Shown piece after piece: positions 25,523 to 33,611 of a DNA stretch of 64,000 nt; the stretch's first letter is position 1; the number at the start of each line of letters is the position of its first letter. The DNA is from JAOUEA01 sp963825685 (GTDB lineage: Bacteria > Actinomycetota > UBA4738 > HRBIN12). A program made the translations under genes and the position numbers. The DNA is taken from positions 124,001 to 188,000 of the forward strand of contig CAWGUD010000021.1 in assembly GCA_963825685.1 (NCBI GenBank), read 5' to 3'. The notes below the pieces were generated by a model, which searched no databases, was not told the origin of the DNA, and saw nothing but the letters and a program-made list of their open reading frames with translations.

Positions 25523-27211
25523 ATGGACACCGCCGAGCCGACGAACGAGACCACGCACGAGCGCCGGCGCCGCCTGCTCGGCCCCGACGTCCGACGTCGC
25601 CCCTCCGGCGAGGCGCCGCCCCTGCCGCGGGAACTCGGGCGGAGCGGGAAGTTCTGGCTGTTCATGGCCGCCTACTTCGTGGCCACGGTGATCGGCGTCG
25701 TCCTGTTCGAGCCGTCGGAACGCCTCTTCCATCGGATCGACACGGCGGTCCTCCGATGGTTCGCATCGTGGCGCACCGCTCCCCTCACCGACGTCATGGA
25801 GACGATCGCGCTCCTCGCCTCACGGTGGATGATCCGCATCCTGCGATGGGGCACGATCGCGACCTTGATCGTCGTCCGCCGATGGCGGCACCTGCTGGTG
25901 TTCCTCGGTGCCCTGATCGTCGAGGCCTTCGTGACGTACGGGCTTACGCTGGCGATCCACCGGCCTCGGCCGCTCGACGTGGTCACGATCGGACCGTGGC
26001 AGGACTTCTCGATGCCCTCGAGGGGACTCGCCGCTCTCGCGGTCACGCTGGTCGGCATCACGTACTCGTTGATCCCACACGGGCGCTGGCGGGATGCCGC
26101 GAAATGGGCGACCGGTGGTCTGCTCGTCGTCGTCGGCCTCGCCCGCGTGTACCTGGCGATCGATCACCCGACCGATGCGATCTTCGGCGCCGTGCTCGGC
26201 GTCGCGATCGGGCTCACGGCGTTCCGCTGGTTCGCGCCCAACGACGTCTTCCCTGTGACCTATCGGCGCGGGAAGGCGGCGCATCTCGACGTCGGTGGAC
26301 GACGGGGCGAGGCGATCGCCACCGCCGTCCGCGATCAGCTGGGCTACCGCGTCCTCGACGTGCAACCCGTGGGGTTGGAAGGATCGGGCGGCTCGACGCC
26401 CTTGCGGCTGCGGGTGCTCGAGGAGGGCTCCGGCACGGATCGGGTGCTGTTCGCGAAGCTCTACGCGAAGAGCCACGTGCGAGCCGACCGCTGGTACAAG
26501 CTCGGACGCACGATCCTGTACGGCAAGCTCGAGGACGAATCGCCCTTCCAGACCGTGCGCCGTTTCGTGGAGTACGAGGACTACACCCTCAGGCTGATGG
26601 AGGATCTCGACCTGCCCGTGCCACGCCCGTACGGCGTCGTCGAGATCACCCCGGAACGCGAATACATGATCGTGATGGAGTTCTTCGACGGCGCCGTCGA
26701 GATCGGCGAGGCGGAGATCGACGACCGCGTGATCGACCAAGGGCTCCGGCTCGTGCGCGAGATGTGGGACGAGGGCCTGGCCCACCGTGACATCAAGCCG
26801 GCCAACCTCATGGTGCTGGACGGCGATCTGAAACTGATCGACGTCTTCTTCGTGCAGGTGCGCCCCTCCCCCTGGCGTCAGGCCGTCGACCTCGCGAACA
26901 TGATGATGGTCCTCGGCCTGCGCTCCGACGCACAGCGCGTGTACGAGCACGCGTTGCGCCTGTTCTCCGCCGACGAGATCGCGGAGGCCTTCTCGGCGAC
27001 GCGGGGCGTGGCGAGCCCCACCCAGCTGCGCACGATGATGAAGGAGGACGGCCGCGACCTGTTGGCCGAGTTCCAGGCGCTCGCTCCCGAACGGGAGCCG
27101 ATGAAGATCCAGCGGTGGAGCGTCCGGCGGATCCTGCTCACGATCGGGGTGGTGCTGATGGCGTTCATCGTGCTCGGGCTGATCGCGTCGAACTGGGCGG
27201 TGTTCGCATGA
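25523..27211 (+). CDS. PAP2-like membrane domain fused to a kinase-like domain (paralogue 1)
   Basis: 562 residues. After a basic cytosolic head with RRPSGEAPPLPR, about residues 50-230 form a PAP2-fold membrane domain whose catalytic motifs are degraded: the motif-1 lysine is absent before IHRPRP, PSGH reads PSRG, and only R, H and D remain of SR-x5-H-x3-D (ARVYLAIDHPTD). Residues about 255-510 are kinase-like: Lys312 in LFAKLYAK, Glu350 in VEYEDY, HRDIKPAN at 421-428, Asp440 in LIDV, then PWRQAVDLANMMM. A C-terminal helix (ILLTIGVVLMAFIVLGLIA) re-anchors it. Similar kinase modules occur in actinobacterial proteins carrying an LPG-synthase TM domain, which here is a separate neighbour. Substrate unknown. 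ATGA overlap couples it to the next gene. Confidence 0.78.
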   Translation: MDTAEPTNETTHERRRRLLGPDVRRRPSGEAPPLPRELGRSGKFWLFMAAYFVATVIGVVLFEPSERLFHRIDTAVLRWFASWRTAPLTDVMETIALLASRWMIRILRWGTIATLIVVRRWRHLLVFLGALIVEAFVTYGLTLAIHRPRPLDVVTIGPWQDFSMPSRGLAALAVTLVGITYSLIPHGRWRDAAKWATGGLLVVVGLARVYLAIDHPTDAIFGAVLGVAIGLTAFRWFAPNDVFPVTYRRGKAAHLDVGGRRGEAIATAVRDQLGYRVLDVQPVGLEGSGGSTPLRLRVLEEGSGTDRVLFAKLYAKSHVRADRWYKLGRTILYGKLEDESPFQTVRRFVEYEDYTLRLMEDLDLPVPRPYGVVEITPEREYMIVMEFFDGAVEIGEAEIDDRVIDQGLRLVREMWDEGLAHRDIKPANLMVLDGDLKLIDVFFVQVRPSPWRQAVDLANMMMVLGLRSDAQRVYEHALRLFSADEIAEAFSATRGVASPTQLRTMMKEDGRDLLAEFQALAPEREPMKIQRWSVRRILLTIGVVLMAFIVLGLIASNWAVFA

Positions 27212-27774
27212 GGTGGTCCGCGATCGCGCTCTCGATCACGCTGATGTCCGGGGCCGTGGCGTGTTCGGCGGACAACCCCCAGCAGCCGGTCTGTGCCCAT
27301 CTCGATGGCTCGATCCTCGTCCTGGAGGCGCAGTCGGTGCCCTCGGCCACCCGGATCCCCTGCATCGCGGAGCTGCCGATCGGGTGGCGGTTCGCCGGGT
27401 CGCTCGTGCGCGACAGCGGGACCACGCTCTGGCTCGACCACGATCGGGCCGGCGTCCACGCCGTCGAGGTCGAGCTGATGGCTCGCTGCGACGTCAGCCA
27501 AGCCGTGGAGGTCCCCCCGGCGCCAGACGAGATCGGCATGCGCACGTACCAGTTGCCCGAGAGCCTCGATCCGTTCGTCGGATCCCGGATGCTCGTGTTC
27601 GACGGAGGGTGCATCGTCTCCCGCTACCGATTCGCCGAGGGGTCCGAGCCCGCCCTCGTGATCGAGGCCGACCGCGCGGTGTCGACGCTGCCGCGAGCGA
27701 CGATCGTCGCCGAGGTCCGCCGCGACCTCGACCTCACGGTCTGCGGGGCCGGGGCGCCACCGTGCGCCGGATAG
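27208..27774 (+). CDS. Exported lipoprotein of unknown function
   Basis: 188 residues, not recognised. The signal ALSITLMSGAVACSADN ends in a lipobox-like AVAC, so the mature protein is probably lipid-anchored outside. The mature part has four further cysteines (…QPVCAHL, RIPCIAEL, ARCDVSQ, GGCIVSRY, plus VCGAGAPPC at the end) and alternating strands, suggesting a disulphide-bonded extracellular domain; the overall length fits one domain. ATG 27208 overlaps the stop of the PAP2-kinase gene (ATGA), so the two proteins are likely made in fixed ratio and may interact across the membrane. Confidence 0.68.
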   Translation: MRWSAIALSITLMSGAVACSADNPQQPVCAHLDGSILVLEAQSVPSATRIPCIAELPIGWRFAGSLVRDSGTTLWLDHDRAGVHAVEVELMARCDVSQAVEVPPAPDEIGMRTYQLPESLDPFVGSRMLVFDGGCIVSRYRFAEGSEPALVIEADRAVSTLPRATIVAEVRRDLDLTVCGAGAPPCAG

Positions 27775-27777
27775 GCT
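27772..27777 (+). promoter_or_regulatory. -10 box of the PAP2 phosphatase gene
   Basis: TAGGCT starts on the TAG stop codon of the preceding lipoprotein gene and ends 7 nt before the ATG at 27785. It is identical in sequence and spacing to the box before the second PAP2-kinase gene (29705-29710). Confidence 0.5.
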
Positions 27778-27784
27778 CACCACG

Positions 27785-28498
27785 ATGCTGACCGATCACC
27801 GGCGTGCGTTCAGGTTCTCCCTGGGGCTGCTCGCATGTCTCGTGTTCATGCTCGTCGCCGTGGGTCGTCATCCCGAGGAGCTGGCGCCGCTGACCACGCT
27901 GCCGTTCATCGGCGAGTTCGACGCCACGGTCGAGCGATGGGCCGACGACGTGCGGGTCGGCGTGTTGACCGGGTTCTTCACGTTCCTGAGCCTCGTCGGC
28001 GGCGGCCTCGTCACGATCCCCCTGAGGATCCTGGTCGCGGCGTGGCTGCTCTTCCGGCGCCGGTGGGTGGCGCTCTCCACCTTCGTGCTCGTCTGGGTCG
28101 CGTCCGAAGCCCTGCTCACGTGGTTGAAGATCTTCTTCCACCGCGGGCGTCCGCCGGATCCGCTGGTGGAGACGAACGGGTTCTCGTTCCCGTCGGGGCA
28201 CGCCGTCGCCGGCGCCGCGCTCGCCGTCGCGCTGGTGCTGGTGTTCTTCCCACCGGGACCACGGCGTCGGAAGTGGGAGCTGCTCGCGATCGGGTTCACG
28301 TTCGTGATGGCGCTCTCGCGCGTGTACCTGTCGGCCCACTGGTTCTCCGACGTGGTGACCGGGGTGCTGCTCGGCACCGGCATCGCGCTCGGGTCGGCCG
28401 CCCTGGTGACGGAGGTGACGAACGCCCTGAGCGCTCGCGGCGTGATCCCTCGGCCGGAGACCCCTCCGGGAGACCCTCTCGACCCTCGGCTGTCCTGA
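27785..28498 (+). CDS. PAP2 family phosphatase, catalytically complete
   Basis: 237-residue integral membrane phosphatase of the type that removes phosphate from phosphatidic acid, PGP or undecaprenyl pyrophosphate. All three motifs are intact: K115-x6-R122-P123 (KIFFHRGRP), P136-S-G-H139, and S178-R179-x5-H185-x3-D189 (SRVYLSAHWFSD). Six hydrophobic helices are visible. It has its own -10 box, 7 nt from the ATG. It stands between two fused paralogues that have lost these residues, so it may be the active enzyme of the island. Exact lipid substrate cannot be read from sequence. Confidence 0.9.
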   Translation: MLTDHRRAFRFSLGLLACLVFMLVAVGRHPEELAPLTTLPFIGEFDATVERWADDVRVGVLTGFFTFLSLVGGGLVTIPLRILVAAWLLFRRRWVALSTFVLVWVASEALLTWLKIFFHRGRPPDPLVETNGFSFPSGHAVAGAALAVALVLVFFPPGPRRRKWELLAIGFTFVMALSRVYLSAHWFSDVVTGVLLGTGIALGSAALVTEVTNALSARGVIPRPETPPGDPLDPRLS

Positions 28499-28512
28499 CC
28501 GAGGCGCGCGAC

Positions 28513-29628
28513 CTAGGCGGGAGACGGTTCCGACTCGGCGTCGGTCGGCGACTCGCGCCGCCAATCCTTCTTCCCCTTCCAGATCAGGTACGTGAACGCT
28601 CCGAGCGGGATCTGGATGCCGTAGGTCAGGGCACGGAACATCAGCACGGCGGCGACGATCGCCGCCTTCTCACCATCCGGCGCGGCGGCCGCGAGGCCAC
28701 CGATGTAGCCGAGGTCGATCACCCCGACCCCTCCCGGCGTGATCGGCACGGCCGAGAGCAAGCGGCTGAACGAGAACACCGCGAACACCTGGGCGGCGCT
28801 CACCTCCTGCTCGGACACCCCCATGTTCCGCAGGGAGAGCAGCAGCACGAAGTAGAGGGCGACCTGGCTCAGGATCGTCGTGAGGCTCAGACGCACCCAT
28901 CGACGCTCCACCAGCCCGATCGTGTCGGCCCGGAACTGCACGGCTCGTTCTCCCGTGTCGGTCCTCGGGGGCTTGTGGAACAGCTTCAGGAAGAACGAGA
29001 GGACCCGGCCGAACCCATCGCCGATGCGGCGGGCGAACCGCTCGCTCACGAAGAGCGCCGAGAGCAGGCCCACCGCGATCGCCAGCACGATCACGCCGAC
29101 GACGGCCGCGACCACGTACGCGGATCCACTCTCCCCGGCGATCACGAGGAAGACGAGTGAGATCACCGGGAGCGCGAGCTTGACGAAGATGTTCCAGATG
29201 CCGGTCACGCCGACGTACAGCGCGACGTCGGTGCCCGTGAACCCCCACGACTTCAAGATCGTGTACGTGAGGCCGACGGCGATCGCGCCGCCGCCCGGCA
29301 GCGTGTTCGCGACCGAGGTGGTCGTCTGGGTGAGCACCGCCGCCCGGCTCAACTTCAGCCCGGGCAGCGCCGCCATGTTCGCCCACCAGTAGGTGAACAG
29401 GTTGAAGACCGTGGCGGCGAGCAGGGAGAGCAGCTCGAGTCCCGTGAGCGACTCGAACGCCTTCCAGACCGCGGAGTAGTCGGCCACCTTCGGGATCGCG
29501 AAGACGAAGATGCCGCCGACGATGAGGAGGGAGATGACCCCCGAGACGATCCGGCGGGTCGGCGAGTGCTTCTTCGCGGCGGCGTCGGCCGTCGGGTCCT
29601 CCGCAACGGCGGCAGCAGGCTCGGTCAT
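28513..29628 (-). CDS. UPF0104 / lysylphosphatidylglycerol-synthase-TM family flippase-like protein
   Basis: 371 residues with about eight membrane helices (GVISLLIVGGIFVFAI, LLSLLAATVFNLFTYWWAN, ALPVISLVFLVIAG, VVAAVVGVIVLAIAVGLL, LTTILSQVALYFVLLLSL, and a C-terminal group). It carries family landmarks: VANTLPGGGAIAVGLTY, FSRLLSAVPITPGGVGVIDLG and ALTYGIQIPLGAF. This family includes the flippase half of MprF and AglD-like proteins; here it has no lysyltransferase domain. It is transcribed against the flanking island genes from minus-strand TATCCT (29635-29640), 6 nt before ATG 29628. Likely moves or binds a lipid; direction and substrate unknown. Confidence 0.83.
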   Translation of the reverse strand: MTEPAAAVAEDPTADAAAKKHSPTRRIVSGVISLLIVGGIFVFAIPKVADYSAVWKAFESLTGLELLSLLAATVFNLFTYWWANMAALPGLKLSRAAVLTQTTTSVANTLPGGGAIAVGLTYTILKSWGFTGTDVALYVGVTGIWNIFVKLALPVISLVFLVIAGESGSAYVVAAVVGVIVLAIAVGLLSALFVSERFARRIGDGFGRVLSFFLKLFHKPPRTDTGERAVQFRADTIGLVERRWVRLSLTTILSQVALYFVLLLSLRNMGVSEQEVSAAQVFAVFSFSRLLSAVPITPGGVGVIDLGYIGGLAAAAPDGEKAAIVAAVLMFRALTYGIQIPLGAFTYLIWKGKKDWRRESPTDAESEPSPA

Positions 29629-29634
29629 CGGGTG

Positions 29635-29710
29635 AGGATAGCCTGCTCCACGAGGAAGGACCTCGACATGTCGTGCGTGAACGGCTCGCCCCGCCTCGCT
29701 CCGGTAGGCT
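29635..29710. promoter_or_regulatory. Divergent leaderless promoters of the UPF0104 and second PAP2-kinase genes
   Basis: Minus-strand TATCCT (29635-29640) ends 6 nt before the UPF0104 ATG; plus-strand TAGGCT (29705-29710) ends 7 nt before the ATG at 29718. The two genes share a 89-bp intergenic region, which argues for linked regulation. Confidence 0.5.
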
Positions 29711-29717
29711 CGGCCGG

Positions 29718-31373
29718 ATGGAGCCGCCCGCCACGACCTCGATCGCCCCTGCGTCCGCCGGTCGCGTGCATCGCCAGCGTCGGCCCTCGGGCGAGCCACC
29801 ACCTCTTCCGCGCCCGTCGGGGTCGACCCGTTGGTGGTGGGCGCTGGTGGGCGTGGTGCTGCTCGGCGTCGCGATCGAGCTCTGGGTCGCCAACTCCGAC
29901 CAGCCGCACGCGTTCGGCGATGCGGTCCTCCGCGCCTTCGAGGACATCCGTACCCCGGTCCTCACCGACATCGCCAAGGCGATCGCGGCGCTCACCACGT
30001 TCGGTGCCGTCCAGCTCCTTCGGGTGTTGCTGGCGGGCGTGTTGATCGTGACGAAGCGGTTCCGCCACCTGGTCGTGGCGCTCGCCACGTTCGTGGTCAG
30101 CGACTGGCTGGTCCTGACCTTCCTCGATGTGCAGCGCCCACCCGGCGACGTCGTTCCACTGATCGACGCGACCGACTTCCGGTTCCCGTCGTGGCCGATG
30201 ACCGCCTTCGCGATCACGGTGTTCGCGATGCCGTTCGTGCTGGCCCCGGCCGGTCGAGCGAGGAAGCGCGCGATGGCGGCGGCGTGGATCGTGGTGGTCC
30301 TGGTCGCGCTCTCGCGGCTGTATCTCGCGGCGGACTACCCGTCGAACGTCGCCTACGCGGCGCTCCTCAGCTGGGTGCTGTCCGAGACGTTGTTCCGATG
30401 GTTCGTGCCCGACGAGTCGTTCCCCGTGAGCTATCAGCGTGGCGGGAATGCCGCGCATCTCGACCTCGGCGGGGCGCGAGCCGAGGCCGTGAAGCACGCC
30501 ATGGCCGACCAGGTCGGGCTCGAGGTCGCCGAGGTGGAACCGTTCGGTCTCGAGGGCTCGGGGGGATCGTCCCCGCTGCGCATGACGCTCGCCGACGGAT
30601 CGCGCGTCTTCGGCAAGATCTATGCGACCAGCCACGTGCGAGCCGACCGCTGGTACCGCGTGGGGCGCACGATCCTCTACGGCAAGCTCGAGGACGAGAC
30701 CCCCTTCGGATCGGTGCGCAGGCTTGCCGAGTACGAGGACTACGCGTTGCGATACCTCGCGATGAACGACGTCACGGTCGCTCGTACGTGGGGCATCGTC
30801 GAGCTCACGCCCAACCGCGAGTACATGCTCGTGACGGAGTTCTTCGAGGACTCGAAGAACCTCGGCGACTCCGAGATCGACGACGTCGTGATCGACGAGG
30901 GCCTGCGGCTGATCCGCCAGTTCTGGGACATCGGCGTCGCCCACCGCGACATCAAGCCGGCGAACCTGCTGGTGCAACACGGGCACCTGCAGCTGGTCGA
31001 CGTCTCGGGCCTCGAGGTGCGTCCGACGCCCTGGCGACAGGCGGTCGATCTCGCGAACATGATGCTCACCCTCGCACTGCAGACCGACGCCGACCGCGTC
31101 TACGAGCGCGCCACCGCCCTGTTCACCCCCGACGAGATCGCCGAGGCCTTCGCCTGCGCCGTCGGCATGGCGGTGCCGACCGAGCTCTCCGGCCGGCTGA
31201 AGGAGGATCCTCGGCCGATCATGGAGCGGTTCCGGGAGCTGGCCCCGCCGCATCAGCCGGTCTCGATCCAGACCTGGGATCTGCAGCGGATCGCCCTCAC
31301 GGCCGTCGTCGTGGTCGGCGGCCTCGTCCTCGTCGCCATGGCGATCGACTCGCTCTTCGCCGGCCTGGACTGA
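29718..31373 (+). CDS. PAP2-like membrane domain fused to a kinase-like domain (paralogue 2)
   Basis: 551 residues, same architecture as the product starting at 25523, sharing RRPSGEPPPLPR, AAHLDLGG, FGLEGSGGSSPLR, SHVRADRWY, GRTILYGKLEDE and RPTPWRQAVDLANMML. The PAP2 domain is more degraded: PSGH reads PSWP, and the third motif reads SRLYLAADYPSN, losing both His and Asp. The kinase part is intact: Lys300 (FGKIYA), HRDIKPAN at 409-416, Asp428 (LVDV). A C-terminal helix (IALTAVVVVGGLVLVAMAI) ends the protein. A leaderless start is predicted. I infer a pseudophosphatase used as a lipid-binding or sensor unit for the kinase. Confidence 0.78.
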   Translation: MEPPATTSIAPASAGRVHRQRRPSGEPPPLPRPSGSTRWWWALVGVVLLGVAIELWVANSDQPHAFGDAVLRAFEDIRTPVLTDIAKAIAALTTFGAVQLLRVLLAGVLIVTKRFRHLVVALATFVVSDWLVLTFLDVQRPPGDVVPLIDATDFRFPSWPMTAFAITVFAMPFVLAPAGRARKRAMAAAWIVVVLVALSRLYLAADYPSNVAYAALLSWVLSETLFRWFVPDESFPVSYQRGGNAAHLDLGGARAEAVKHAMADQVGLEVAEVEPFGLEGSGGSSPLRMTLADGSRVFGKIYATSHVRADRWYRVGRTILYGKLEDETPFGSVRRLAEYEDYALRYLAMNDVTVARTWGIVELTPNREYMLVTEFFEDSKNLGDSEIDDVVIDEGLRLIRQFWDIGVAHRDIKPANLLVQHGHLQLVDVSGLEVRPTPWRQAVDLANMMLTLALQTDADRVYERATALFTPDEIAEAFACAVGMAVPTELSGRLKEDPRPIMERFRELAPPHQPVSIQTWDLQRIALTAVVVVGGLVLVAMAIDSLFAGLD

Positions 31374-31398
31374 GGTGTCCCGCTCGGTCGGGCCTCAG
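31370..31398. terminator. Bidirectional terminator-like hairpin between convergent genes
   Basis: CTGAGG (31370-31375) pairs with CCTCAG (31393-31398), and inside it CCCG (31379-31382) with CGGG (31389-31392) around a 6-nt loop. It starts on the stop codon of the PAP2-kinase gene and ends just before the truB stop, with no U-tract on either side, as is common in actinobacteria. Confidence 0.5.
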
Positions 31399-31399
31399 C

Positions 31400-32272
31400 T
31401 CAGTCGGCTGCCAACACGACCAGCGGCTTCGACCGGGGACCGTCGTCCTGGAAGACCCCGATCAGCCGCCCGTCGGGGGTGAAGACCGCGTACGGACCGT
31501 CGAACCCCGCGGGCGCGAGCACGCGGCCATGCCCTGCGGCGGCGGCTTCCTCGGCGTCGAGCCGCACGGAGGGCAGATGGGCGACGGTTCGCTCGATCGG
31601 CAGCGGTGATCCCGGGTCGTCCGGGTCGGTCGCGATCGCGACCTCGAACGGCCCGATCGCGGTGCGTCGCAGCGCCCTGAGGTGAGCCCCACATCCGAGA
31701 GCCGTCCCCACGTCGGCCGCGAGCACCCGGACGTACGTGCCGCCGCCGCAGGTGATCACCACGTCGACGTCGTCGTGGCGACGAGCGAGCACCTCGAAGC
31801 GGTCGACCCTGATCGGGCGTGGGGCCGCCTCGAGCACCTCCCCCTTGCGGGCGGCCTCGTAGAGCTTGCGACCCCCCACCTTGACGGCCGAGTACGCGGG
31901 CGGCTGCTGCATCGACTCCCCGACGAGCGCTTCGACGACCGTCGCCAGTCGGTCGTCGTCGACCGCGACCGGCGCCGACCGGACCACCTCACCGTCGGCA
32001 TCGAGGGTCGTCGTCTCGACGCCGAGGCGCATCGTGGCCTCGTACGTCTTCGGCAGATCCCCGAGGAAGCGCAGGAACCGGGTGGCCCTGCCGACACCCA
32101 TGACGAGCAGTCCGGTCGCCATCGGGTCGAGGGTGCCCGCATGGCCGACCTTCTTGGTGCCGAGCGCCCGGCGAACCTTCGCCACGGCGTCGTGCGACGT
32201 GATGCCGCCCGGCTTGTCGACGAGCACCAACCCCTCGGGTCCGCGCCCGGACATGGCGGGGTCCGTGCTCAC
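31400..32272 (-). CDS. truB: tRNA pseudouridine(55) synthase
   Basis: Makes pseudouridine 55 in the T-loop of tRNAs. 290 residues with the catalytic aspartate in GHAGTLDPMATGLLVMG, the start motif LVLVDKPGGITSHDAV and the later QQPPAYSAVKVGGRKLYE. GTG 32272 overlaps the nrnA stop (GTGA); ATG 32254 six codons later is an alternative, closer to the family start but without a Shine-Dalgarno. Last gene of the rimP-to-truB operon; the neighbouring ribF expected next is displaced by the island. Confidence 0.95.
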   Translation of the reverse strand: MSTDPAMSGRGPEGLVLVDKPGGITSHDAVAKVRRALGTKKVGHAGTLDPMATGLLVMGVGRATRFLRFLGDLPKTYEATMRLGVETTTLDADGEVVRSAPVAVDDDRLATVVEALVGESMQQPPAYSAVKVGGRKLYEAARKGEVLEAAPRPIRVDRFEVLARRHDDVDVVITCGGGTYVRVLAADVGTALGCGAHLRALRRTAIGPFEVAIATDPDDPGSPLPIERTVAHLPSVRLDAEEAAAAGHGRVLAPAGFDGPYAVFTPDGRLIGVFQDDGPRSKPLVVLAAD

Positions 32273-33249
32273 GCGCTGACGGGCTCGCCTCGGAGGGCCT
32301 TCGCGAGGCGGTCGACGGTCTCGGCCGGCCCGTGGGCCGAGGTGTACCCGGCCGCGAGCCGGTGGCCGCCGCCGCCGAAGGCCGCTGCGACCTTCGCGAG
32401 GTCGTGGTCGCCACGCGAACGCACGCTCACCTTGAAGCGCCCGTCCTTCTGTTGCTTCACGATCGCAGCCACGTCGACATCGCGCGCCGTCCGGATCACG
32501 TCGATCAGGTCGTCGGTCTCGGCCGGGTGCACGCGCGCTTCCAGCAGGTCGGCCTGGGTGAGGTAGGTCCAGACGAGGTCGGCCTCGGCGACGTGCTCGA
32601 GCCGTCCCAACGCCACGCCGACGAGCTGCAGGTAGCTGGGGGGATTGTCCTCGTAGAGGGCCTGCACGAGCCGGGAGTGATCGAAGGGGTGTTCTCGGAG
32701 CCGGGCAGCGATGCGCAACGTTTCGGGGGTGGTGGCCTCGTACTGGAACTTGCCCGTGTCGGTGACGAGGCCCGCGTACAGGCAGACCGCCGTCTCGTCG
32801 GGCATCTCGCCACCCATCGTCTCGATCAGCCGGAAGACCATCTCGCAGGTCGACGAGGCCTGTGGATCGTTCAGGGAGATCGAGCCGAGGCCCTCGTTCG
32901 ACCGATGGTGGTCGATCCAGATCAGCTCGCCCGCCCGGTTCGCGACGTGCCCCAGTTGTGCGAGCCGGTCGAACGCTGCGCAGTCGCACGTGACCATCAC
33001 CGCGGGCTGCTTCGGGAACGCCTTCGCCGGCACCAACCGGTCCGCCCCGGGCAACAGCTCGGCCCACCGTGGTGGTTCGAGCGGCTCGTTCGGGTAGGAG
33101 CAGACGGTCTCGACCCCCCGCGATCGCAGGAAGGCGGCGAGGCCCAGCATCGACCCGAGGGCGTCAGCGTCGGGGTTCACGTGACACGCGAGCGCGACCT
33201 CGGTCGCGTCGGCGAGCACCCGGGCGGCCCGCTCGAAGTCGGGGGTCAT
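32269..33249 (-). CDS. nrnA: DHH-family bifunctional oligoribonuclease / pAp phosphatase
   Basis: Degrades nanoRNAs (2-5 nt) and dephosphorylates 3',5'-pAp. 326 residues: DHH domain with HVNPDADALGSMLG, the metal-binding DHHRS of WIDHHRSN, and a DHHA1 domain with the substrate-binding GGGGHRLAAGY. It fills the role of Orn at the end of mRNA decay, next to PNPase, RNase J and RNase Y in this window. ATG 33249 overlaps the rbfA stop (ATGA). Motifs are complete. Confidence 0.94.
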   Translation of the reverse strand: MTPDFERAARVLADATEVALACHVNPDADALGSMLGLAAFLRSRGVETVCSYPNEPLEPPRWAELLPGADRLVPAKAFPKQPAVMVTCDCAAFDRLAQLGHVANRAGELIWIDHHRSNEGLGSISLNDPQASSTCEMVFRLIETMGGEMPDETAVCLYAGLVTDTGKFQYEATTPETLRIAARLREHPFDHSRLVQALYEDNPPSYLQLVGVALGRLEHVAEADLVWTYLTQADLLEARVHPAETDDLIDVIRTARDVDVAAIVKQQKDGRFKVSVRSRGDHDLAKVAAAFGGGGHRLAAGYTSAHGPAETVDRLAKALRGEPVSA

Positions 33250-33602
33250 CGATCGTCCTCCGGGCGACGCAGACCGGCGATCAGCTCGTCGATCCGCTGT
33301 CCCTGCTCGTACGTCATGTCTTCCTCGAAGTCGAGCTCCGGCAGGTACTTGAGGCGCACCTGCCGCCCGATCACGGCCCGCAGGTGCGGCCGAGCCGAAC
33401 GCAGGGCTGCACGCGTGCCGGCCTTCGCCTTGTCGTCGCCCATCGACGTGTACGCGACCCACGCGTGACGGAGGTCGGGCGAGACCTTCACGCCGACGAC
33501 GGTCACGAACCCCACGCGAGGGTCCTTCAACTTCGGGATCTCCTCGGCGAGGATCTCGCGGAACTCCTCGCCGACCCGCTTCATGCGCGCTCCCTGGCTC
33601 AT
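33246..33602 (-). CDS. rbfA: Ribosome-binding factor A
   Basis: 118-residue KH-fold protein needed for late 30S maturation and 16S 5'-end processing. The family pattern is present: RMKRVGEEFREILAEEI, KDPRVGFVTVVGVKVSPDLR, AWVAYTSMG and LKYLPELDFEED. Coupled to nrnA by an ATGA overlap and 9 nt after ylxP. A GTG/ATG choice of a few residues at the N-terminus is open (ATG 33602 or the Met six codons later). Confidence 0.95.
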   Translation of the reverse strand: MSQGARMKRVGEEFREILAEEIPKLKDPRVGFVTVVGVKVSPDLRHAWVAYTSMGDDKAKAGTRAALRSARPHLRAVIGRQVRLKYLPELDFEEDMTYEQGQRIDELIAGLRRPEDDR

Positions 33603-33611
33603 GGCACCAGA

